A DNA stretch of 7,014 nucleotides from a bacterium (GTDB lineage: Bacteria; UBA6262): positions 1-7,014 of the forward strand of contig JAQUQP010000095.1 in assembly GCA_028716025.1 (NCBI GenBank), written 5' to 3'. The position numbers and the translations under genes were made by a program. The notes beneath the pieces were generated by a model that saw only the letters and a program-made list of their open reading frames with translations, did no database searches and was not told where the DNA came from. How positions within the stretch are numbered: the stretch's first letter is position 1; each line of letters begins with the position of its first letter. Positions 1-5,229 of this stretch are shown one piece after another.

Positions 1-461
1 CCGAAATGCGGTGTCCAGGCATGTCCGGGAATTATTACGCAGTCAGCTGACGCTTCCAGCACCATGGCCACCATTTTTTCCGGATCCAGCCCTAAGATCG
101 GTCGGCCGTCAGAGGCCAGCTTGCCATAACCGGATATCTGGCGAATGATCTTTTCAACTGTTTCAAAATCAGGAGCCAGGATTATATTATGGACTTTATA
201 GCATTTCCCGTGCCGGTAAAAAATATTGGAAACCTCGGAAGTCAGGAAAAATTTAATCCCAGCGTGTTCGAAGGTGCCGGGCCCTATCGGCCGTAGACTA
301 CTTTTTAATTCCTTGAGCCATTCCGGGTGGGTAAAATCTCCCGTACCCATAACGTGGATACCTTTGATCTTAGCCCATTTGGCAATACTTGGTATGTTCA
401 TGTCCGGACTCGTAGCTCGTGAATACCTGGAGTGTATATGCAAGTCGGCGATAAGAGGCAT
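1..461 (-). CDS. PHP-domain nuclease, EndoQ-like (TIGR00375 family), N-terminal part
   Basis: This gene starts at ATG 461 and runs off the left edge; 153 residues are visible. The protein opens with MPLIADLHIHSRYS, the first PHP metal-binding motif (D6, H8, H10). It continues with MGTGDFTHPEW (about 38-48), TSEVSNIF with E76, KVHNIILAP with H91, and PGHAWTPHF with H147 and H152. This order of motifs matches the bacterial and archaeal PHP proteins related to endonuclease Q, sometimes annotated as helicase-like TIGR00375 proteins. Characterised EndoQ nicks DNA 5' of deaminated bases (uracil, hypoxanthine) and abasic sites. The ATG follows the radC stop codon with no gap (TAAATG), so translation is probably coupled to radC. 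Family assignment is fairly sure. The exact substrate is inferred from relatives, and the C-terminal part that would separate EndoQ from other PHP proteins lies outside the window. Confidence 0.82.
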   Translation of the reverse strand, partial: MPLIADLHIHSRYSRATSPDMNIPSIAKWAKIKGIHVMGTGDFTHPEWLKELKSSLRPIGPGTFEHAGIKFFLTSEVSNIFYRHGKCYKVHNIILAPDFETVEKIIRQISGYGKLASDGRPILGLDPEKMVAMVLEASADCVIIPGHAWTPHF

Positions 462-1124
462 TTATAATAAGCCTTTCTCTTTAAAACTAAAATAACTGCT
501 TTTGGAAACGATCACATGATCGATCACTTCAATACCCATTATTTTTCCGGCTTCGGCCAGCCGGTGGGAAATATTAATATCTTCTGTGGATGGATTGGTA
601 TCGCCTGAGGGATGATTATGGGCAATAATTATTTGTGCTGCGGTATTCCTGACTGCCGGTTCAAATACTTCACGAGGATGTACCAGGCTGGCGTTCAAAG
701 AACCAATAGAAATGATCTCCTTCTTTATTTCTTGGTTCCGTGTATCCAGGTACAAGATCACAAAATGTTCCTTTTTATTATCCCGGATGTCTTTAAGCTG
801 GTCAAAAACATTTTCCGGCTTTAGGTATAATTCTGTCTTTTTGTCTTTCAGCAATCTTTTGCCTAGTTCAAAACAGGCCACGATCTCGCAGGCCTTAGCC
901 GGGCCTAGTCCGTGATATTCCTGCAAATCATTATAAGTCAAATGCGGCAGTTTATTATGGCCGTATTTTTTTACTATTTTATTTGCCAGCTCGACAACAT
1001 TCTCGCCTTTTTTGCCGGAGCGTAGCAAGATCGCCAGGAGTTCTGTAATGGAGAGTTTTTCTGGTCCATAATGGATTAATTTTTCACGCGGACGTTCTAT
1101 GGAAGGAACTTCATTCATTTTCAT
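462..1124 (-). CDS. radC: RadC family JAMM/MPN+ domain protein
   Basis: This 220-residue protein has the usual full length for RadC. Residues 1-95 hold the N-terminal UPF0758 region, beginning IERPREKLIHYGPEKLS and including a helix-hairpin-helix-like GLGPAKACEIV at 72-82. Residues 105-220 form the MPN+ domain with a complete JAMM zinc signature: H169, H171, S179 and D182 in AHNHPSGDTNPSTED. E119 is a likely candidate for the upstream glutamate. The family is widespread and once linked to DNA repair, but its biochemical role is unsettled; a zinc-dependent hydrolase fold is the safe statement. The ATG at 1124 has only a weak GGGA-like site upstream, and a second in-frame ATG follows two codons later. 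It sits downstream of a tRNA-Pro locus and directly abuts the EndoQ-like gene. Confidence 0.95.
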   Translation of the reverse strand: MKMNEVPSIERPREKLIHYGPEKLSITELLAILLRSGKKGENVVELANKIVKKYGHNKLPHLTYNDLQEYHGLGPAKACEIVACFELGKRLLKDKKTELYLKPENVFDQLKDIRDNKKEHFVILYLDTRNQEIKKEIISIGSLNASLVHPREVFEPAVRNTAAQIIIAHNHPSGDTNPSTEDINISHRLAEAGKIMGIEVIDHVIVSKSSYFSFKEKGLL

Positions 1125-1187
1125 TCTTACATATTTCCCGTGAGCTTTATTTGAGTCAAGCGTTAGCTAATCACCTAAGTATTTATA

Positions 1188-1278
1188 TCGGGGCGCCCGG
1201 AGTCGAACCGGGAACCTTCCGCCCGAGGCGAGACGCGCTGCCAATGGAGTTTATCCGCCTATGGCGGACTACGCCTCT
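1188..1278 (-). pseudogene. Defective tRNA-Pro copy with two hairpin substitutions
   Basis: This minus-strand copy aligns with the intact tRNA-Pro(CGG) next to it. The T-arm, variable loop, 3' acceptor strand and discriminator (1188-1217) are identical. The 5' acceptor strand reads AGAGGCG instead of CGGGGCG, giving mismatches at pairs 1-72 and 3-70. In the D-arm, CGCA is replaced by a 23-nt hairpin element (1246-1268). The anticodon arm is replaced by a sequence that no longer forms a proper 5-bp stem with a 7-nt loop (1218-1234). It therefore cannot fold as a normal tRNA. Translated on the plus strand, such copies give spurious GAPGVEPGT-type peptides, which should not be annotated as protein. 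Whether it is dead sequence or a structured RNA is open. Confidence 0.85.
1246..1268 (-). repeat. 23-nt hairpin element replacing D-arm bases (copy 1)
   Basis: On the minus strand this is TCCGCC-ATA-GGCGGA followed by TAAACTCC: a perfect 6-bp hairpin with a 3-nt loop and an 8-nt tail. It stands exactly where the intact neighbour tRNA has CGCA in the 5' D-stem. The same element occupies the same tRNA position at 5192-5214, with differences only in the loop. Confidence 0.9.
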
Positions 1279-1285
1279 TAAGTAC

Positions 1286-1386
1286 TTAAGTATTTATATC
1301 GGGGCGCCCGGAGTCGAACCGGGAACCTCACGGACCCGAACCGTGCGCGCTAGCCAATTGCGCTACGCCCCGGTATAAATACTTAA
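1286..1386. repeat. Inverted repeat bounding tRNA-Pro(CGG)
   Basis: Arms 1286-1298 and 1374-1386 (13 bp, TTAAGTATTTATA and its complement) flank the tRNA immediately outside its ends. With the 7-bp acceptor stem they form 20 complementary pairs, interrupted only by the discriminator base facing the base before nucleotide 1. The right arm begins just after the stop codon of the upstream membrane protein gene. A 14-bp perfect palindrome, CTTAAGTACTTAAG (1277-1290), marks the junction with the defective copy. Confidence 0.9.
1299..1372 (-). tRNA. tRNA-Pro (anticodon CGG)
   Basis: The 74-nt minus-strand cloverleaf is complete. The acceptor stem CGGGGCG/CGCCCCG has the C1-G72 pair typical of bacterial proline tRNAs. 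The D-stem is GCGC/GCGC and the anticodon stem CACGG/CCGTG. The loop TTCGGGT gives anticodon CGG at 34-36. The variable loop is AGGTT and the T-arm CCCGG-TTCGACT-CCGGG. The discriminator is A and CCA is not encoded. It reads proline codon CCG. It starts 15 nt after the stop of the upstream membrane protein gene, so it is probably co-transcribed and excised from the operon transcript. Confidence 0.97.
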
Positions 1387-1387
1387 A

Positions 1388-1891
1388 TCATCCACCTACA
1401 AACTTTCTAAATATACCAATAAATCCCATACAAGTCAAGAGAACAATTATACCCGCGCCCACTACTCCCAATAAAACACTGGGGAAAGCATACCTGAATT
1501 TTATGCCAAATAAATAAGCCGCCACGCAACCGCTCCATGCTCCCGTCATCGGTAAGGGTATGGCTACAAAAATGGCCAGCCCGATGGCGCCGTATTTTTC
1601 CACAGAATCGCTATGTTTACGGGTACGTGCAAATAGCCAGGTGAAGAACCGGTTAAACACATTCCAGCGCATCAAGAACTTGCTGGCTGAATCCAGCAGC
1701 AGTAATGTAGGTATAATGATCACGCTATTACCCAGCACTGAAAGCCAGAAAGCTTTGGCATAAGAAAAACCGAAAGACAAAGCCAGCGGGATTCCTCCCC
1801 TTAATTCACTGATCGGCAAGGCTGATACGATCAAAACCACTGTCTCTTGTGAAAATGTCTGTTTTAGAAACTCAATTATCTGTGCGGTCAT
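1388..1891 (-). CDS. COG2426 / small multidrug export-type membrane protein
   Basis: This 167-residue, very hydrophobic protein matches the PF06695 (Sm_multidrug_ex) family. Two family signatures are visible: PISELRGGIPLA at 26-37 and AIPLPMTGAWSG at 110-121. Membrane segments lie at about 17-40, 47-66, 103-128 and 135-159, with a basic cytoplasmic-type stretch ARTRKHSDSVEKYG between. Despite the family name, transport function is poorly supported; the fold resembles DedA-like re-entrant membrane proteins. The ATG overlaps the pcm stop by 1 nt (TAATG) and is preceded by AAGGAG at 5-nt spacing inside the pcm 3' end, so it is translationally coupled. The C-terminal half resembles the membrane protein on the other side of pcm. 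Confidence 0.88.
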   Translation of the reverse strand: MTAQIIEFLKQTFSQETVVLIVSALPISELRGGIPLALSFGFSYAKAFWLSVLGNSVIIIPTLLLLDSASKFLMRWNVFNRFFTWLFARTRKHSDSVEKYGAIGLAIFVAIPLPMTGAWSGCVAAYLFGIKFRYAFPSVLLGVVGAGIIVLLTCMGFIGIFRKFVGG

Positions 1892-2559
1892 TACTGCTCC
1901 TTTTCGTCGTGCCAGCCGAAAGCTCCGATCAAAGGCACAAAAACGACTTTACCGTAATTAAATATTTTCAACTCCCCTTTATGCTTTTCTCCTACTACTA
2001 GGTCTTGCCCGAAATTTGAACCCAGGGGAATGACAATTTTTCCGTTTTCCTTTAGTTGATCGATCAGGGGCTGGGGTATATTGGGCGCGCTTGCAGTCAC
2101 AATGATCCGGTCATAAGGCGCGTTTTCCAGCCATCCTGCGCTGCCGTCGCTAATATGAAACTGAATATTTTTATAACCTAATTCTTGCAACGTTTTCTGG
2201 GCTGACTGACTGAGCTCCGGCAATCGTTCTACACTATGTACGGTGTCAGCCAGTTCGGCCAGGATAGCTGTCTGGTAGCCGCTGCCTGTCCCTATCTCCA
2301 GAACTTTTTCATCTTCATATACTTCCAATAGTTCCGTCATTAGGGCTACGATGTAAGGCTGTGAGATCGTCTGTCCCATGGTTAATGGCAACGGATGATC
2401 GCTATAGGCCTCGCTTAAAAATTTACTATCCACAAATTTATGTCGCGGAACTTTCCGGAAAGCATCGATCACTTGCTGGTTCTTAATATCACGCGCCACG
2501 ATCTGTTCGCTAACCATTTTTTCCCGTAATGAGATATATAAATCAAATTCCGCGCTCAT
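1891..2559 (-). CDS. pcm: Protein-L-isoaspartate O-methyltransferase
   Basis: This 222-residue cytosolic enzyme transfers a methyl group from S-adenosylmethionine to L-isoaspartyl residues in aged proteins, starting their repair. Family signatures are clear: SEQIVARDI (17-25), the pre-motif GQTISQPYIVALMTE (62-76), SAM-binding motif I VLEIGTGSGYQTA (86-98), YDRIIVTAS (149-157), KIVIPLG (174-180) and VFVPLIGAFGW (206-216). Length is typical. The ATG is preceded by GTAGGG at about 7-nt spacing. The upstream membrane gene ends 4 nt before the ATG, and the downstream membrane gene overlaps the stop by 1 nt. The enzyme is thus sandwiched between two similar membrane proteins in one operon. Confidence 0.96.
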   Translation of the reverse strand: MSAEFDLYISLREKMVSEQIVARDIKNQQVIDAFRKVPRHKFVDSKFLSEAYSDHPLPLTMGQTISQPYIVALMTELLEVYEDEKVLEIGTGSGYQTAILAELADTVHSVERLPELSQSAQKTLQELGYKNIQFHISDGSAGWLENAPYDRIIVTASAPNIPQPLIDQLKENGKIVIPLGSNFGQDLVVGEKHKGELKIFNYGKVVFVPLIGAFGWHDEKEQ

Positions 2560-2563
2560 TATA

Positions 2564-3094
2564 TTACCCTACATTTATTAAATTGAACAGGTGGATAATT
2601 ATAGTCTTGATCCCGCCGAATCCCAGTGCCAGTACCAGGCAGCTCATTAGGCTGCCGGCTGACAACAGCAGATAGCTGTGTTTTTTATTTATTTTAAGCA
2701 AGTGCGCCAGCAGTACACCGGTCCACATCCCGCCGCCCAGGGAAGGCATAGCTGATACGAGTACTACTCCCCACTGGCCGAACTTTTGCGCCCGTTTTAG
2801 TACCAGGGCTTGCCAATTCCGGTCTTCCCTGAAGATCCTTTTTTTCTTATAACCTGTTCTGTTCCAGCGTCGTTTTAAGAGGCGCAAACGAGCCGTGATG
2901 AACCTGATCTTCTGCGGGCGTTCATAAATATAATAGAATAACGGTACTTGTGCCAGGTCCATAATAAAAATAAATAATACCGCGATATACCATTTCACAA
3001 ATATGGCTACGGCTACAGGAATGGAAATAAGCCGGCTGGCGACGATATGGGTAATGAGCAGAGCCAAAGTTTTTAGGATAAATTTATGGATCAC
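2564..3094 (-). CDS. Small membrane protein, distant relative of the COG2426 family
   Basis: This protein has 176 residues. The start is GTG at 3094, chosen because AGGAG at 3101-3105 lies 6 nt upstream. The nearby ATG at 3098 is in another frame and meets a stop after four codons. Hydrophobic segments lie at about 5-56, 106-132 and 139-173, separated by a very basic stretch (63-103, rich in R and K). The segment FGQWGVVLVSAMPSLGGG, continuing to MWTGVLLAHLL, parallels KYGAIGLAIFVAIPLPMTGAWSG of the COG2426-type gene two positions downstream. The N-terminal ELRGG signature is missing. I infer a divergent member of the same membrane family; function is unknown. It lies 24 nt after the acyltransferase and ends 4 nt before pcm. 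Confidence 0.8.
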   Translation of the reverse strand: MIHKFILKTLALLITHIVASRLISIPVAVAIFVKWYIAVLFIFIMDLAQVPLFYYIYERPQKIRFITARLRLLKRRWNRTGYKKKRIFREDRNWQALVLKRAQKFGQWGVVLVSAMPSLGGGMWTGVLLAHLLKINKKHSYLLLSAGSLMSCLVLALGFGGIKTIIIHLFNLINVG

Positions 3095-3100
3095 TCATAT

Positions 3101-3105
3101 CTCCT
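3101..3105 (-). promoter_or_regulatory. Ribosome binding site that decides a GTG start
   Basis: AGGAG on the minus strand, 6 nt before the GTG at 3094. The in-between ATG (3098) would have only 2-nt spacing and opens a four-codon frame, so the GTG is the better start for the 176-residue membrane protein. Confidence 0.75.
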
Positions 3106-3118
3106 AACTTTGTTCACA

Positions 3119-3976
3119 TTAAGGCCAGATCTGTTTAAAGATTAGCCATTGCTCTGGATGCGCGCGTACCTGATCTTCTAATACCGAAGCAAATGACTGG
3201 GTGATACTTTTAATTTGCTCTTCTTCCGTGGTTTGCCGATCCCAGGTAATAGGCTCTGCACAGCCGATGGAGAACTTGCCTGGTCCTTCCCTAACCGCGA
3301 AACCAGGAATGATCGGTACCCTGGTTTTGACCGCGATCTCTGCCGGACCGCAAGGGAACTTGGTTAAGCGCCCGAAAAACCGGACTTCTATCCCGTTGTT
3401 ATCTCCGATGCCCCAATCACCTACCATAGTCAAAATTTCGCCTTTTTTAAGGCCTTTAAACGCATTCTTAAGACCTAATCCCAGCGAAACTAATTTAGTA
3501 CTGCGATAATCCCGGTTGTTAATAAAAAGATCATTCGTTCTTTTATCTTCGTGCGGCAGGTATATTAGATTATTGACAAATCCCAGAGAATCCAGTGCCA
3601 TGGCCGCAATTTCCCAATTCCCCAGATGGGCAGATACAAGGATACACGGCTGTTTATCCTTGGAAAGCCGGGTCAATAACTCTACGGTCCCGGTTGACAT
3701 TAATTTTCCTACCTGGTCATGGTTCAAAGCTTTAATTGAAAAAAATTCAAAGAGATAGGTATAAAAACTGGTAAAAACAGCGCGGGCTGTTCCTTTTCTC
3801 GCGCGTAGACTTGTCTTCGGCGGTAATATGTATTGGAGATTGGCTAATACGTTAATCCGCTGTTGCCGGTTGAACAGGTATGTGCCGTAGCCCAAGATCA
3901 TTCCTAAAACTCGCAGGCATTCCGGAGGACATTTCCTGGCAAACGATCTTAATAGGCAATAGATCCTGTACATCAT
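3119..3976 (-). CDS. LpxL/HtrB-family lysophospholipid / lipid A acyltransferase
   Basis: This 285-residue protein matches the LABLAT family (PF03279). Family enzymes add a secondary acyl chain to lipid A, or in some lineages acylate other glycolipids, at the inner face of the cytoplasmic membrane. The catalytic HX4E motif is AHLGNWE with H117 and E122. Further family blocks are MVGDWGIGDNNGIEVRFFG (184-202), FPCGPAEIAVKTRVPIIPGF (207-226) and the C-terminal HPEQWLIFKQIWP (273-285). A hydrophobic N-terminal segment (about 20-35) probably anchors it. The ATG overlaps the glycosyltransferase stop by 1 nt (TAATG) with no strong ribosome site, indicating translational coupling. Pairing with a GT28 glycolipid synthase suggests joint work on a membrane glycolipid, so lipid A itself may not be the acceptor. 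The family is certain; the acceptor is not. Confidence 0.93.
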   Translation of the reverse strand: MMYRIYCLLRSFARKCPPECLRVLGMILGYGTYLFNRQQRINVLANLQYILPPKTSLRARKGTARAVFTSFYTYLFEFFSIKALNHDQVGKLMSTGTVELLTRLSKDKQPCILVSAHLGNWEIAAMALDSLGFVNNLIYLPHEDKRTNDLFINNRDYRSTKLVSLGLGLKNAFKGLKKGEILTMVGDWGIGDNNGIEVRFFGRLTKFPCGPAEIAVKTRVPIIPGFAVREGPGKFSIGCAEPITWDRQTTEEEQIKSITQSFASVLEDQVRAHPEQWLIFKQIWP

Positions 3977-5097
3977 TAATCCAATAGTTCCAAAATGGCA
4001 TTTGCCGCCATCAATGACGCGTTCGGCTTAGCGATCTTTCCCGCGTTCTCTTGCATGGTCTCGAGTTTCTCCGGATGCCGGATCAAGTATTCAATAGTCT
4101 GCTGGAGATTACTGATATCATCCAGCCTGATAGCTACGTTATGCCGGCACAGGAACTGGCTATTTTTTTCTTCTTGTCCAGGGATCGGATTAATGATGAT
4201 CATGGGTAAGTTTTTGGCCAAGGCTTCCGAAGAGGTCATACCGCCTGGTTTGGTTATGATCAAGTCACAGGCATCCATGATCTTATCTATGTTTTTTGTA
4301 TATCCCATGATCCGTATCGTCGAGCCAAAATGGAAAGATTTGCGTTTTATCTTGCGCCGTAGTTTCCGGTTCGTGCCGCAAATAACTATGGTCTGTATCG
4401 GCATGCGCACATCTGCTAACTGGTTAATAACCGCGTCCATCGGTCCCAGTCCCTGGCTTCCCCCCATGACCAGGATAGTAGGCAGCCAGGGATTAAGTTT
4501 CATCCTTTGTTTGGCTGATATCTTGTCTTGGTGAATGGCAAATTTCGGATCGATCGGTATGCCCAGCACTTTAATTTTTCTTTCCTGGATCCCCAACTGG
4601 ACTAGGTCCTGCTTGGTTTGGCTGGTCGGGACGACGAACATATCCGTGTACGGGGCGTACCAGTAGGCATGAGCCCGGTAATCGGTCACGACAGCAACCA
4701 GCGGTTTGCGCCAGCCGGTCTGTTCCTTATAAGCGGAGACCAGCATACACGGGGCGGCTTGGGTACAGACGACAACATCAGGATTATAATATGCCAATAA
4801 TTTTTCGATTTTTCTCAGTTTCAGTTTTCCCAGCATATTGCGAAGGGTCGCTGTGGCCTGTACAATATCAGGATTATCGTAAAGATAATCCCAAAGCTGG
4901 GGTGTCCGTTTAATAATACCGGAATAAGTTTTAGAGAGGACCGTACTTAAAATTGGATACGTATAGCGCAGGGAATCGATAGCTTCAGTATAGATTCGCG
5001 GGTTGATGTTGTGGACTGCTTCCTGCAAGGCTTTAGCCGCGGCTTCATGGCCTGTGCCCGGATGGATATATAAAAAAAGGATCTTCTTTGGTGCCAA
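3976..5097 (-). CDS. GT28 family glycosyltransferase, MGDG synthase / UgtP-like
   Basis: This 373-residue protein matches diacylglycerol glycosyltransferases (an MGDG_synth N-terminal domain plus a GT28 C-terminal domain). These peripheral membrane enzymes transfer glucose or galactose from UDP-sugar to diacylglycerol. The N-terminal domain shows IHPGTGHEAAAKALQEA (11-27), PDVVVCTQAAP (106-116), VVTDYRAHAYW (136-146) and KVLGIPIDPKF (176-186). The C-terminal nucleotide-sugar domain shows VMGGSQGLG (210-218), VICGTNRKL (238-246), ITKPGGMTSSEALAKNLP (281-298) and PGQEEKN (306-312). The start is TTG at 5097, with AGAGG 6 nt upstream and an in-frame TGA at 5110-5112, so no earlier start exists except ATA. 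The upstream region is filled by tRNA-derived repeats. The GT28 fold is certain; acceptor and sugar are inferred. Confidence 0.92.
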   Translation of the reverse strand: MAPKKILFLYIHPGTGHEAAAKALQEAVHNINPRIYTEAIDSLRYTYPILSTVLSKTYSGIIKRTPQLWDYLYDNPDIVQATATLRNMLGKLKLRKIEKLLAYYNPDVVVCTQAAPCMLVSAYKEQTGWRKPLVAVVTDYRAHAYWYAPYTDMFVVPTSQTKQDLVQLGIQERKIKVLGIPIDPKFAIHQDKISAKQRMKLNPWLPTILVMGGSQGLGPMDAVINQLADVRMPIQTIVICGTNRKLRRKIKRKSFHFGSTIRIMGYTKNIDKIMDACDLIITKPGGMTSSEALAKNLPMIIINPIPGQEEKNSQFLCRHNVAIRLDDISNLQQTIEYLIRHPEKLETMQENAGKIAKPNASLMAANAILELLD

Positions 5098-5103
5098 TAT
5101 ATA

Positions 5104-5108
5104 CCTCT
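5104..5108 (-). promoter_or_regulatory. Ribosome binding site for the TTG start
   Basis: AGAGG on the minus strand at 6-nt spacing from TTG 5097. It sits only 7 nt beyond the end of a tRNA-hairpin fragment (5116-5131), so the repeat and the translation signal of the glycosyltransferase are nearly contiguous. Confidence 0.75.
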
Positions 5109-5115
5109 TTCAACA

Positions 5116-5131
5116 GGCGAACTACGCCCCT
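5116..5131 (-). repeat. Partial tRNA-hairpin fragment
   Basis: Minus-strand AGGGGCGTAGTTCGCC matches, at 14 of 16 positions, the 5' acceptor strand plus first hairpin arm of the defective copy at 5209-5224. The matching second hairpin arm and the rest of the tRNA are absent. It is a third trace of the same composite element, lying just upstream of the glycosyltransferase ribosome binding site. Confidence 0.65.
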
Positions 5132-5153
5132 ATCAATTGTATTAATGATTTGA

Positions 5154-5224
5154 GGGACCTCTCGCACCCCAAGCGAACGCGCTAAGCCATCGGAGTTTAT
5201 CCGCCTTGGGCGGACTACACCCCT
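5154..5224 (-). pseudogene. Truncated tRNA-Pro(GGG) copy with hairpin substitution
   Basis: This copy follows the intact tRNA-Pro(GGG) at a spacing of 114 bp. From 5154 to 5184 it is identical to the intact gene (variable loop, whole anticodon arm with anticodon GGG, 3' D-stem), then shows a 1-nt insertion. In the D-arm the intact CGCA is replaced by the 23-nt hairpin element (5192-5214). The 5' acceptor strand is AGGGGTG. The copy breaks off inside the 5' T-stem, so the T-loop and 3' acceptor strand are missing. It cannot act as a tRNA. Confidence 0.85.
5192..5214 (-). repeat. 23-nt hairpin element replacing D-arm bases (copy 2)
   Basis: On the minus strand this is TCCGCC-CAA-GGCGGA plus TAAACTCC. 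It agrees with the element at 1246-1268 at 21 of 23 positions, and both differences are in the 3-nt hairpin loop. It replaces exactly the same four D-arm bases in a different proline isoacceptor. Confidence 0.9.
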
Positions 5225-5229
5225 GCAAC

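Larger units (their letters stand above)
1176..1328 (-). repeat. Tandem duplication of tRNA-Pro(CGG) unit
   Basis: A 42-bp stretch at 1176-1217 is repeated exactly at 1287-1328, a period of 111 bp. On the minus strand it covers the variable loop, T-arm, 3' acceptor strand, discriminator and the AT-rich 3' flank of tRNA-Pro. The right copy belongs to the intact tRNA and the left copy to the defective one. The inclusion of the flank shows that the duplicated unit was larger than the tRNA gene itself. Confidence 0.93.

Noticed and set aside
1124..1170. Possible promoter for radC (TTGACT near 1150-1155)
   Set aside because: The -35-like match has no acceptable -10 at 16-18 nt, and its start would leave almost no leader before the ATG.
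1176..1328. CRISPR-like reading of the 42-bp direct repeat
   Set aside because: There are only two copies, they are tRNA sequence, and no cas genes are present.
1188..1372. Integrative element attachment sites (tRNA plus duplicated 3' end)
   Set aside because: The duplicated segment includes flank and 5' tRNA parts and the copies lie 111 bp apart with no integrase or cargo, so simple tandem duplication fits better.
1151..1378. Plus-strand reading frame with repeated GAPGVEPGT peptides
   Set aside because: It is the antisense translation of the intact and defective tRNA-Pro genes, an artefact often misannotated as protein.
3995..4534. 179-codon open frame on the plus strand
   Set aside because: It lies wholly antisense to the clearly identified GT28 glycosyltransferase, has no family features and is explained as a codon shadow.
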